From Sphingopyxis fribergensis (GTDB lineage: Bacteria; Pseudomonadota; Alphaproteobacteria; Sphingomonadales; Sphingomonadaceae), in the NCBI RefSeq assembly GCF_000803645.1, contig NZ_CP009122.1, forward strand, positions 3,820,501-3,884,500: a DNA stretch of 64,000 nt. Reading direction: 5' to 3'. Made by a program: the position numbers and the translations under genes. Below, piece after piece: positions 1-11,200 of the stretch (the stretch's first letter is position 1; every line of letters starts with the position of its first letter). The notes beneath the pieces are model-generated. The model worked only from the letters and a program-made list of their open reading frames with translations. It made no database searches and was not told where the DNA came from.

Positions 1-196
1 CAACGCCGTAAGCGACGTCGGCATCGGTCTTGCCGAAAATATGCGGCACGCCGAATTTGTCGCGCGCGATGCGAACGTCGGTCGGTTTGAAAGCGGGCGC
101 GGCGGGCGCCTCGGCGGTCAGCGGCTCCCAGAGAGCAAGCGATGCAGCGGTAACGACCAGCAGCAGCAGGAACCCCAGCAAAATCCGTCGCAGCAT
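1..196 (-). CDS. Penicillin acylase family protein, N-terminal fragment
   Basis: Only the first 65 codons are in the window; the gene runs off the left edge. The ATG at 194-196 opens a protein with a basic start (MLRRILLG) and a hydrophobic stretch to about residue 22, a signal peptide or anchor. About 45 residues in comes RDKFGVPHIFGKTDADVAYG, the start of the mature alpha subunit in penicillin amidase and AHL acylase (Ntn hydrolase) enzymes. The family cleaves amide bonds in the periplasm after autocatalytic processing at an internal Ser. That Ser lies outside the window, so substrate and activity cannot be judged. It is divergent from the M17 peptidase gene. Confidence 0.7.
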   Translation of the reverse strand, partial: MLRRILLGFLLLLVVTAASLALWEPLTAEAPAAPAFKPTDVRIARDKFGVPHIFGKTDADVAYGV

Positions 197-346
197 CGTT
201 GGTCCTCTTACGGTTTGGCCCGCAGGGCTATGTGACGGCCATGTCGTCCGATGGCAAGCGACTGTCGTTCGTCGAGCCGGATTTGCGGGCAGGCGGTGCG
301 CGGCTATTCATGGGTCAGGTCATTGAACAACGGGGAATATCAAAAC

Positions 347-1918
347 ATGCGCATGAAATACCTGCTCCTTTCCGCTTGCCTGTCGCTCGCCCTCGCGCCC
401 GCCGCGCTAGCGCAAACCGTCACGGGCTCGGGCATCGTTCCGGCGACCGCGGCGAACAGCGCCGAGCGCGCCATCGGCTTTGCCGCGAACGCTCCCGCAG
501 GCGCTGCGCTCGTCGTCGTGATGACCGACGCGGTGCTGCCGCCGCTCGACGGCGTCGCACTGAGCGCCGCCGAGCGGCAGGCGGTCGGCGCCGCGATCGC
601 GTCGGCGAGCTTCGACGGCAAGGCCGGTTCGACCTTGTCTTTGCGCGGCATCGGCGCGCATCCGCGCATCCTTCTCGTCGGGGCGGGCGCGACGCCCTCG
701 TCGCTCGCGCTTGCCGAAGTCGGCGGCAAGGCGGCACAGGAACTCAAGGACGAAGCGCAACCGGTGACGATCGCGGGCGCCTTTGGCGACACAAGTGCAG
801 CCGACGTCGCCTATGGCTTCGCGCTCGGTCAATATCGCTTCGACCGCTACAAGACCGTCGACAAAAAGGCGCCGCCGACGGGCGCGGTGACTTTCGTCGG
901 TGCCGATCCGTCAGGCGCCGAAGCCGCCTTTACGGGCCGCTGGAAACCGCTCGCCGAAGGTGTGCGCCTGTCGCGCGACCTCGCCAACGAGCCGGCGAAC
1001 GTCATCTATCCCGAAAGCTTCGTGGCCGAAACGCGCAAGGCCTTCGCCCGCGTCGCGGGCGTCAGCATCGAGGTGCTCGACGAAGCCGCCATGCGCAAGC
1101 TGGGTATGGGCACGCTCGTCGGCGTCGGCCAGGGCAGCCCACGTGGGTCGCGCCTGCTGCTGGTGCGCTATCGCGGCGCCGATTCGCCCGATGCACCCAC
1201 TGCCTTCGTCGGCAAAGGCATCACCTTTGATTCGGGCGGCCTGTCGCTGAAACCGGGTGCCGGGATGGGCAATATGAAGGGCGATATGTCGGGCGCCGCA
1301 TCAGTGATGGGTGCTATCGTCTCGCTCGCCAAATCGCGCGCGCCGGTGCATGTCGTTGGCGTCGCGGCGCTCGCCGAGAATATGCCCGACGGCAACGCGC
1401 AGCGACCGGGCGACGTCACTCGTACGATGTCGGGCAAGACGATCGAAATGGTCAATGCAGATGCCGAAGGGCGCCTCGTCCTCGCCGACGCCAATGAATA
1501 TGTTGCCAAGACGTATAAACCCAAGGCGATCGTCAACATCGCGACCCTTACCGGCGCGGTCGTCGGCGCGCTCGACAACAGCTATGCAGGCCTCTTCGCG
1601 CGCGATGAGGCGCTCGCGGCGCGCCTCATCGCCGCCGGCGCCGCGAGCGGCGAGGAACTGTGGCGCCTGCCGCTCCACAAGGATTATGCCGAGCGGATGA
1701 AGTCTGACATCGCCGACATCCGCAACTCCGCCACCGGACAGGGCCCGGGCGCGAGCCTTGGAGCGCATTTCATCGGCTTCTTCGTCGACGAGGGGACCCC
1801 TTGGGCGCATCTCGACATCGCGGGGGTCAACCGTTCGGAGAAAGCCACGTCGCTCGTCCCCAAGGGCATGACCGGCTTCGGTGTGCGCCTACTCGATCAA
1901 TTGGCGCGCAGCGAATAG
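347..1918 (+). CDS. Leucyl aminopeptidase, M17 family, with signal peptide
   Basis: A 523-residue M17 aminopeptidase that removes N-terminal residues from peptides with a two-metal centre. The metal and catalytic blocks are visible: GKGITFDSGG (about residues 289-298) holds the catalytic Lys and a metal-binding Asp, and NADAEGRL (370-377) is the family signature, usually NTDAEGRL. The start at 347 is preferred over an upstream in-frame start at 251 because it begins a clean signal peptide (MRMKYLLLSACLSLALAPAA, cut after AQ). Cytoplasmic PepA has no leader, so this copy is probably periplasmic. ATG 353 is an alternative start. It is followed by clpB but separated by a promoter-like gap. Confidence 0.88.
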   Translation: MRMKYLLLSACLSLALAPAALAQTVTGSGIVPATAANSAERAIGFAANAPAGAALVVVMTDAVLPPLDGVALSAAERQAVGAAIASASFDGKAGSTLSLRGIGAHPRILLVGAGATPSSLALAEVGGKAAQELKDEAQPVTIAGAFGDTSAADVAYGFALGQYRFDRYKTVDKKAPPTGAVTFVGADPSGAEAAFTGRWKPLAEGVRLSRDLANEPANVIYPESFVAETRKAFARVAGVSIEVLDEAAMRKLGMGTLVGVGQGSPRGSRLLLVRYRGADSPDAPTAFVGKGITFDSGGLSLKPGAGMGNMKGDMSGAASVMGAIVSLAKSRAPVHVVGVAALAENMPDGNAQRPGDVTRTMSGKTIEMVNADAEGRLVLADANEYVAKTYKPKAIVNIATLTGAVVGALDNSYAGLFARDEALAARLIAAGAASGEELWRLPLHKDYAERMKSDIADIRNSATGQGPGASLGAHFIGFFVDEGTPWAHLDIAGVNRSEKATSLVPKGMTGFGVRLLDQLARSE

Positions 1919-1940
1919 AGTTTTGCGGAACCTCGGAAGG

Positions 1941-1972
1941 CCCCTTGTGTTGCACAATGGCAACACTATCTT
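1941..1972 (+). promoter_or_regulatory. Candidate heat-shock promoter with inverted repeat, upstream of clpB
   Basis: The 78-bp gap before clpB contains CCCCTTG (1941-1947), like a sigma-32 -35 element, and CACTATC (1964-1970), like its -10. The spacing is about that expected. Between and overlapping them is a perfect 7-bp inverted repeat, GTGTTGC (1947-1953) and GCAACAC (1960-1966), with a 6-nt loop. It is not a CIRCE element. That clpB is heat-shock controlled is known for the family; this exact promoter is inference. Confidence 0.45.
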
Positions 1973-1996
1973 GCTTGGCAAGAAAGGGGCTTTCTG

Positions 1997-4576
<2,580 letters not shown>

Positions 4577-4608
4577 ACGGGTTCAGCCCGCGCCCGGCGC
4601 GGGACGGA

Positions 4609-4941
4609 TCAATTGCTATGATTGACGGGTGCGCGCGTCATCACCTCGGCGGTGTCGCGCGCATTCTGGTTGCCCTGCGCCCACGCCTGCTTCCACTGCT
4701 CGTTGGTGCGGCAAACCCGCGCCTTCTTCACGAGCGAGCCGATCTCTTCGATCTTGCGGCATTTGATGAAGTCGGGATGCGTCGGCGCCAGCCCGACATT
4801 ATAGGCTTTGATTTCGGTCCCCGTCATCGTCGAGGCAGGCCGGTCGAGCGGTGGCCGGCGCTCGGCTGCTGCTGCGGCGGCGGCGGTCGGCGGCGTTCCC
4901 GACGCGACGAGCGCGAAAGCCATCATCATCGTCAGCATCAT
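4609..4941 (-). CDS. Small exported Cys-pair protein, paralogue A of a tandem triplet
   Basis: A 110-aa protein of unknown function. It has a short hydrophobic leader (MMLTMMMAFALVASG), a low-complexity Ala run, then a conserved core: EIKAYNVG, FIKCRK, IGSLVKKARVC, TNEQWK and GNQNARDTAE. Two core cysteines (in KCRK and RVC) lie about 15 residues apart and are conserved in all three tandem copies, suggesting a disulfide in the periplasm. It is the last gene of a three-gene minus-strand cluster, 9 nt after copy B. No family name is recognised. It could be a periplasmic structural or binding protein; no catalytic motif is seen. Confidence 0.75.
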   Translation of the reverse strand: MMLTMMMAFALVASGTPPTAAAAAAAERRPPLDRPASTMTGTEIKAYNVGLAPTHPDFIKCRKIEEIGSLVKKARVCRTNEQWKQAWAQGNQNARDTAEVMTRAPVNHSN

Positions 4942-4950
4942 ATCGCTTCC

Positions 4951-5307
4951 CTATTGCGGGCGAATCTCGGGCATCGTCGTCCCCGCAGGCTCTTGCGAAT
5001 TGCTCCAGCCGCGCGCCAAGGTTTCCATCGAATCGCGCGCGTCCTGATTGCCCTTGTCGACGATCCGCTTCCATTCGGCGTTGGTGTTGCAGACGCGAAG
5101 TTTCTTGACGAGCGAGCCGATCTGCTCGATCCGGCGACAACGGATATAGTCAGCATCGCTCGTCATCCGCCCTTCGTTATAGGCGTCGATTTCGGCGCCC
5201 GACATGTCCGACGGCGCGCGCGCGAGGCGAGGTTCGCCGTCGCTTGCCCCGGCCGGGACAACGGCTAGACCGACGATGATCGCAAGGCATAGAGTTGCCG
5301 TCCGCAT
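4951..5307 (-). CDS. Small exported Cys-pair protein, paralogue B
   Basis: A 118-aa middle member of the triplet. The start at 5307 is chosen because it gives a signal peptide (MRTATLCLAIIVGLAVVPAGA); longer in-frame starts would put charged residues before it. The core repeats the paralogues: EIDAYNEG, YIRCRR, IGSLVKKLRVC, TNAEWK, GNQDARD. The tail is about 15 residues longer than in A and C and rich in Pro, Thr and Ser. It is the most divergent copy, which suggests an older duplication or specialisation. Function unknown. Confidence 0.72.
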   Translation of the reverse strand: MRTATLCLAIIVGLAVVPAGASDGEPRLARAPSDMSGAEIDAYNEGRMTSDADYIRCRRIEQIGSLVKKLRVCNTNAEWKRIVDKGNQDARDSMETLARGWSNSQEPAGTTMPEIRPQ

Positions 5308-5336
5308 CTTGTTCCCCTTGGCAGCGCAATGAACGA

Positions 5337-5660
5337 TCAGTTCGAATTTACCGCTTTGCCCACCATTGCTTCCGCGGTATCGCGCGCGTTCTGATTGCCC
5401 TGCGCGATCACTTCCTTCCACTTTTCATTCGTGTAGCAGGTGCGATTCTTCTTCACGAGCGACCCGATCTCCAGCATCTTGCGGCATTTGATATAATAGG
5501 GGTGGGTTTGCGGCAGCCCCTCATTATACGCCTTGATCTCGGTCGGCGTCATCGCCGAGGGCGGCTTCGACGGCGGCGCGCGGTCGGCACCGGCTTCGGC
5601 GGCAAAAGCGGGCGCGGCGAACAGCGCGGCGGCAACCAATGCGGGCAGAATATGGTTCAT
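5337..5660 (-). CDS. Small exported Cys-pair protein, paralogue C
   Basis: A 107-aa first gene of the triplet, with a textbook signal peptide (MNHILPALVAAALFAAPAFA, cut after AFA). The mature part contains MTPTEIKAYNEG, YIKCRKM, EIGSLVKKNRTC, TNEKWK and GNQNARDTAE. Copies A and C are more alike than either is to B. The three genes share orientation with gaps of 9 and 29 nt, so they are probably one transcript. The promoter should lie in 5661-5777, where no clear element was found. Confidence 0.75.
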   Translation of the reverse strand: MNHILPALVAAALFAAPAFAAEAGADRAPPSKPPSAMTPTEIKAYNEGLPQTHPYYIKCRKMLEIGSLVKKNRTCYTNEKWKEVIAQGNQNARDTAEAMVGKAVNSN

Positions 5661-5777
5661 GAAATTCCTCCTGCCGCGGGCCCCACCCGCAGCCTCATTG
5701 GGATATCATATGGGGCATCGCGGCTTTCGCAAAGCTGAATTTCGGCCGGTGCCAGACGGCCCGAACCCGCGGAACGC

Positions 5778-6962
5778 CTAGCACGGCACGGCATAACCCG
5801 ACACGTCGGCCGACGCGAAATAGCGCAGCAGCAGATCGCGTTCGCCCGCTGTCATATGCGGGTTCCACACATCGAAGATCAGCACCGCACGCAGCTCGTC
5901 GCTGTCGTTCCACGCCTCATGCTCGATCGTATCGTCAAAGGCGAACGCCTTGCCCTCCTCCCACGCGCGCGTCTCGCCGCCGACGCGAAAGCCGCAGCCC
6001 GGCGGAACGATCAACGGCAGGTGGACGATCGCGCGCGTGTTGGTGACGCCCGTGTGCGGCGGGATGCGCGTGTGCGGCTTCAGCATCGAAAAGAAGGCGC
6101 TCGGCGCCCGGCCCGGAATGCGCGCTCCGGGGATTGCCGCGAGCGCGGCCGCCGTCGCGGGGCAGCGGTCGAGCACCGGCTGGTTGGCCTCACCAAATTC
6201 CCAGAGGAAACAGGCGCCCCAGTCGAGCTTGTTGTCGAGCCCCGACCAGATGGTTTCGGGCGTTCCCGCATCCATCTTCACATAGGGCCGCAGCGCCTCG
6301 CCCGGATCGTCGAGCAAAGCCCGTAGTTCGGCGCGGATCGCATCCGTCTGCGCCTCGATTTCGGCGAACCATGGAAAATGGCCGCGGTCGAAAAATTCGT
6401 CTGCGGGCAGGAAGGGATAATAGACCCCCGCGCATTCGTTGCGGTAGATGCGCCGGCGGCCAAGCGAGCTGGCGATAAAAGCCTCGCCGCGGCGCGCCTC
6501 GGTTTCGGACAGGTCGCCGCGGATCGCGCCGAACGCGCCCGACGCCGCGGCGAACATCGTATCGGTCGCCGCCGCGACAAAAGCGTGCCCGTGCGCGAGC
6601 AGTACTTCGAGCGGCGGCGGCACCGGGCTCAGCTGCGCGCCGAGCGCGATAGCCGCACTCCACGCCGCGAGCGCGGCGCCCTTCTCACCCCGCACTTCGT
6701 GCCGTTCGGCTTTACGGATCCACGCCATCAGATCGCGGCGATCGATCGCCAAAGCCGCATCCAGCGCGGTCAGTTCGCGCGCGTCGTCGCCGAGCGCGCG
6801 CCACGCCGAGGCAAGATTGCGCTGGAGTGCCCCCGACTGCGGATCGCCCGAAATCGCCGCGGCGAAATGCCGCGCCGCCGCCGCCGCGTCCCCGGCTTGC
6901 AAGGCTGAAATTCCAAGCCGATTTGCCTCGACGGATGAGGCGGGTGGAGGTGTGCTGGTCAT
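5778..6962 (-). CDS. TPR protein with aspartyl/asparaginyl beta-hydroxylase-like domain
   Basis: About 394 aa. The first 130 residues are Ala-rich helical repeats in TPR style (GDAAAAARHFAAAISGDP, then QRNLASAWRALGDD). The C-terminal 200 residues match the Asp/Asn beta-hydroxylase cupin fold, an Fe(II)/2-oxoglutarate oxygenase: HTGVTNTR supplies the first metal His, GGETRAWEEGKAFAFDDT the fold, and EHEAWND the second His, followed by an Arg in ELRAVLIFD. The target is unknown. Start choice is weak: ATG 6962, ATG 6977 and TTG 6989 are all in frame. It is divergent from the sulfotransferase-like gene, 43 bp away. Confidence 0.8.
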   Translation of the reverse strand: MTSTPPPASSVEANRLGISALQAGDAAAAARHFAAAISGDPQSGALQRNLASAWRALGDDARELTALDAALAIDRRDLMAWIRKAERHEVRGEKGAALAAWSAAIALGAQLSPVPPPLEVLLAHGHAFVAAATDTMFAAASGAFGAIRGDLSETEARRGEAFIASSLGRRRIYRNECAGVYYPFLPADEFFDRGHFPWFAEIEAQTDAIRAELRALLDDPGEALRPYVKMDAGTPETIWSGLDNKLDWGACFLWEFGEANQPVLDRCPATAAALAAIPGARIPGRAPSAFFSMLKPHTRIPPHTGVTNTRAIVHLPLIVPPGCGFRVGGETRAWEEGKAFAFDDTIEHEAWNDSDELRAVLIFDVWNPHMTAGERDLLLRYFASADVSGYAVPC

Positions 6963-7005
6963 GGCTATGCTTGCCATCGGCCGGGGCAATCGGCAAGGTC
7001 GATTG

Positions 7006-8031
7006 ATGATCCCGGAGTCCTCAATTGCTGCCGTTATGCGCGATACCGAATGGCTCGCGCATCGCTACGACCCCGGTCATGACGCCTTTCATTTTCGTCG
7101 CGTCGGCCGCGCCAAGCGCGCCGATGTTCCTTTCCTGACCGACCTGCATCTCGGCGAGGAAAAATCGCCCGTCGTGTTGCGCCGCGCCGATTGCCGCACC
7201 GCGGCGGAAGACCGGCCGCCGCCGCTGCATTTCCTGTTCCATTCGGCCTATTGCGCCTCGACGATGCTCGCGCAGGCGCTCGACCAGCCGGGCGTCGCGA
7301 CCAGCCTGTCCGAACCGGTCCTGCTCAACGATATGGTCGGATGGCGGCGCCGGGGCGCCACCCCGCGCGATCATGGCGCGGTGATGGACGATGCGCTGGC
7401 CGTGCTCGGACGCGGCTTCACGCCGGACGAGGCGGTGATCGTCAAGCCGTCGAATATTTTCAACCCGCTCGCGCGCGGCGCACTGACGCTGCGGCCGCAG
7501 GCGCGCGCGATCCTGCTTCATGCGCCGCTGCGCGATTTCCTGTTATCGGTCGCGCGCAAGGGCATGTGGTGCCGATTGTGGTGCCGCGAGCTGCTCGAAG
7601 GCTATCTCGCCGACGCTTATGTGCAGCTCGGGTTCGAGGCGCGCGACTATTTCCGCCAGTCGGACCTGCAGGTCGCGGCGGTGGGCTGGCTCGCGCAGCA
7701 ACAAGCCTTCGCCGCGCTGCTCGCATGGGCGCCGGACCGGATCGCCTCGCTCGACAGCGAGACATTGACGCGGGCACCGGCGGCGGCGGTCGCAGCAGCG
7801 ATGGATCATCTGAGGCTCGCGGGCGACCGCGCCGCGATCGCCGATCATCCGGCGCTCGGCCGCAACAGCAAGTCGGGCGCGCCCTTCGCGGCTGGCGAAC
7901 GCCAGCGCGATCTGGCCGCCGCCGAAGCCGCCTATGGCGAGGAAATTGCGCAAGTCGTTGGCTGGGCCGAAGCCGTCGCCGATCAGGCGGGCATTCCGCT
8001 CGCCTTGCCCGCGCCGCTGGTGGTTCGCTGA
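7006..8031 (+). CDS. Sulfotransferase-like P-loop protein
   Basis: A 341-aa protein, no leader. Near residue 80, FLFHSAYCASTMLAQALDQP resembles the 5'-phosphosulfate-binding loop of sulfotransferases (hydrophobic strand, S/T-rich turn, helix), followed by SEPVLLND as in bacterial sulfotransferase-like proteins. A second block, ARAILLHAPLRDFLLSVARKG, resembles the 3'-phosphate-binding region. No activity is established. The ATG at 7006 follows AAGG at suitable spacing; an in-frame open reading extends far upstream but overlaps the divergent hydroxylase. Its neighbours are a hydroxylase-like gene and a TonB receptor. Confidence 0.6.
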   Translation: MIPESSIAAVMRDTEWLAHRYDPGHDAFHFRRVGRAKRADVPFLTDLHLGEEKSPVVLRRADCRTAAEDRPPPLHFLFHSAYCASTMLAQALDQPGVATSLSEPVLLNDMVGWRRRGATPRDHGAVMDDALAVLGRGFTPDEAVIVKPSNIFNPLARGALTLRPQARAILLHAPLRDFLLSVARKGMWCRLWCRELLEGYLADAYVQLGFEARDYFRQSDLQVAAVGWLAQQQAFAALLAWAPDRIASLDSETLTRAPAAAVAAAMDHLRLAGDRAAIADHPALGRNSKSGAPFAAGERQRDLAAAEAAYGEEIAQVVGWAEAVADQAGIPLALPAPLVVR

Positions 8032-8097
8032 GCACCCGCCGCTTTCGGCGATTGGCGACCGGAAGCTGACCTCCCTTCATCGTCAGCCCGGACTTGC

Positions 8098-8172
8098 ATC
8101 GTCATCCCGGACCTGATCCGGGATGCTTTGCGGCGCCGTCGTCGTGGTTGCCGGATCAAGTCTGGGATGACG
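8098..8172. repeat. BIME-like palindromic repeat, family A
   Basis: Two head-to-head REP-like units: GTCATCCCGGACCTGATCCG near the left end and CCGGATCAAGTCTGGGATGA at the right, flanking a GC-rich linker. Related copies lie at 36648-36676 and 60348-60426. It sits downstream of the sulfotransferase-like gene and next to the TonB receptor terminator. Confidence 0.75.
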
Positions 8173-8238
8173 AAAATTGGAGGTGGCAGCTCTCCATCCA
8201 AAAGCCGCCGTTCAATCCGCTCCTCCTTCCGCCCATAG

Positions 8239-8267
8239 AAAAAGGGGCGGACATTGCTGTCCGCCCC
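8239..8267 (-). terminator. Rho-independent terminator of TonB receptor gene
   Basis: Perfect 10-bp stem, GGGGCGGACA (8244-8253) and TGTCCGCCCC (8258-8267), loop TTGC. Read on the minus strand it is followed by a run of five T (8243-8239). It lies 25 bp past the receptor stop codon. Confidence 0.85.
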
Positions 8268-8291
8268 CAATTCTTGTCGAAGCGTAAAGTA

Positions 8292-11200
8292 CTAGAACTT
8301 CAGCTTTGCCGACACGGCGTAACGGCGACCCAGCGCGTCGTAGGTCGACGGGAAGGTGTTGCCGCTATTGTAGGTCGTCGAACCGATCGAGTTGCCGACG
8401 ATCGGCGGCTTGTTGTCGAGCAGGTTCTGCACGGTTGCCGTGAACACCAGATTCTCGCTGACGTTGAAACGTGCCGTCAGGTCGAAATAGTGCTGCGCCT
8501 TGATCTTGCGGAACTGCGGATCGACAACGCAGGCGCCCGGATCGGCACCGTCGAAGTCGGGGCAGCCCTGATCGTCGAGCGCGAGCAGATTGCCGTCGCC
8601 GTCACGGTTGGCAGCATCGGCCGCAGCACGGTCAGCCTCAAGCTGCGCCGGTTCGAACGACACGGCATCCTGCCAGCGCCACAGCAGCGACACATCCACG
8701 TTGTCGAAGCCGAGCGTGAAGCGGTTCGAGAACTGGAATTCCGGCTGGATCGAACCCGTGAACGAGCAGTTCACGCTGTAGTAGCCGACGCAATCGCGGT
8801 TGAGCGAGTCCGGGCTGGCGACATTGGCGTTGAACTTCGAGTGGCGCGTCCAGTTGCCGACAAACGACCAAGCCAGATTCGCGAAACCAACATCGGCGTT
8901 GTAGTTCATCAGAAGGTCGAAACCATCCGTGTACAGGCGGCCAAGGTTGTTGGTCAGGCCGAACAGGCCCGGCGTAGTCGAAGGGTCACCGTCGAGACCG
9001 CCGGTAAGCGGGTTACGACGGATCGACGTACAAGCCGGATCGCTCGCGCTGGCTGCGGTGATGTTACCGAAGCAGGCGCCGATAATGTCGCCCGGAAGCG
9101 GTGTGCCCAAGACGTCGTTGATCTTGATGTTGTAATAATCAAGCGACATGTTGAAACGCGGTGCGAAGTCGGGCTGGAACACAACGCCGAGCGTCCAGGT
9201 ATCGGCCTTTTCGGGCTGCAGGTTCAAGTTACCACCAGCGGTGATGTTGGCCTGAGCCGCCGTCGGGTTGGTGATCGAACCGATCGTCCCCGCCGGTGCA
9301 CCCTGCGCAATACAGATGGCGCGCAGATTGGCGTTTGCGGTCGGAGCCGCGCCCGCACAAGGGTCGATGCCGAGGTTGGTCAGCACCGTCGAGGTCGGCG
9401 TGAAGAGTTCGCCGATGTTCGGGGCGCGAACCGCGCGGCTGTAGTTACCGCGGAACTTGACGCCTGCGCCCGGCTCCCAGCTACCGCCGGCTTTCCAGGT
9501 CCAGGTGTCGTAACCGCCAGCACCTTCGATGCTGTAATCCGAATAACGGATACCGGCTTCGACGGTCAGGCTTTCGAAGAAGGGCTTGTCCTCGATCAGC
9601 GGCGCGACGATTTCGGCATAGGCCTCATACACGTCATACGCACCGTCGATGTCGGGCGCGGCACCACCGGCACCACCGAGTTCACCCGCCGTCTTGGCAA
9701 GGAGATCGGACGACTGCTGCGCGGTGTAACGGCGATATTCGCCGCCGAGCGCGAAACCGATCGGTTGAACTGCGAGCGGCGAAGCAAAGCCGACGTCACC
9801 CGAAATGATCGCGCGAACCTGAGCGAGCGAGGTGCGGTTGGTCGACGTGCTCGATTCCGAAAGATAGTCAGCCGCTTCCGGCGTGATCGACCCTTCGGGG
9901 CCGAACAGGTTGACCGGAACGCAGGCCGCGTTGCCGCTCTGACAGGTAACACCATCATCCGACAGCGACGCTTCGCGCCAGCGCGACTGCAGCGTGTAGC
10001 CGTTGATGCTCTGGATATTCTCCGATTCGCCATAGGCGCCTTCGATGTTCCAGTCGATCGTATCGGTGATGCCGCCGCGAAGGCCGATGCGATAGTCGAA
10101 GAAGGTCGTCTGATAGTTGCTGATACGCGGACCAACTTCCGGGGTACGACGGCTCAGCGTCACCGCCGGGTTCGGGTTGTAACCTTCGCCGTCGTCGATG
10201 ACGCCGTCATTGTTGGTGTCAAAAGCAACGAAGCCGCCAGCACCGATCACCTGATAACCAGCGCTACCGGGTCCGGTAGCGGCGCCGGCCGCATCGCATT
10301 CGGCCTGCGTGAAGCGCGGGGTATAGATGTCAGGGCGCGGGTTGACGTCGAATGCGCAGAACTGGTTGCGCAGCGCGTCGGGCAGGAACGGATTGTTCAG
10401 GTTGATCGGAACCGAACCACCGAACGAACCCGACGGCGCGATGATCGTCGAAACGGTCTGTTTCGAGAACATGCCGCGCGTATAAACCTCGACCGAGTCG
10501 GACACTTCATAGTTGGCCTGGCCATAAATGTTGAAGCGTTCGAACGGCGTCTGGAAGATATTAGCCGGGTTGAAGTTGTAGCTCCGATAAGGCGCCAGCG
10601 CCTGACCGGTAGCCGGGTCGATCTGGCGACCACCGCCGTTCGTGGCGCCGCCCGGGTTCGCGACGTAAATCGGGTTGCCGTCGGCATCATAGGTGCCAGT
10701 GAAGACCGATTCCGCGATCGTATTCGGAACGCCGCCGGTCAGGCCACGCGTGCCCGAAAAGCTCGACGGAGCCGACGTACCCGAACCAATGAATGTGTTC
10801 GAATAGCTGTCGAGCGTGTTGTTCGAGAACGGGCGCGCGCCCTGATAGATGGCATCCGACTGCTGATAACCGATGCTCAGCACCGCGTTGCCGCGGCCGT
10901 CGTCGAAGTTCGCACCGATGGTGGCATCGACGCGGAAGACGTTGCCATCGCCCTGTTCGGTGAGCTGCTGTGAAGCGTTAACTTCCAGACCGGCGAAATC
11001 GCGCTTGGTGATGAAGTTCACCACGCCGGTGATGGCGTCGGCACCATAGGTGGTCACGGCGGCGCCGGTCAGCGCGTCGACGCGCTCGATCAGGGCCAGC
11101 GGAATGTTGTTAAGGTCGACGCGGCCGTTGACGTCCGACGGAGCGATACGGTTGCCGTTCAACAGGACGATGTTGCGGATCGAGCCGAGGCCGCGAAGAT

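Noticed and set aside
251..346. Upstream in-frame extension of the M17 aminopeptidase
   Set aside because: It would place 32 mixed residues before a clean signal peptide; the start at 347 is better supported.
1947..1966. CIRCE element before clpB
   Set aside because: The dyad does not match TTAGCACTC and its spacing, so HrcA control is not supported.
4577..4608. Terminator between clpB and the small-protein cluster
   Set aside because: A GC-rich dyad is present, but there is no T tract on either strand, so it was not called.
6448..7005. Long in-frame extension upstream of the sulfotransferase-like gene
   Set aside because: It lies antisense to the hydroxylase-like gene and has its shadow composition; a good SD marks 7006.
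8094..10973. A 959-codon plus-strand open frame opposite the first TonB receptor
   Set aside because: It is an antisense shadow of a clear receptor gene in GC-rich DNA, with Arg/Val-rich composition and no domain.
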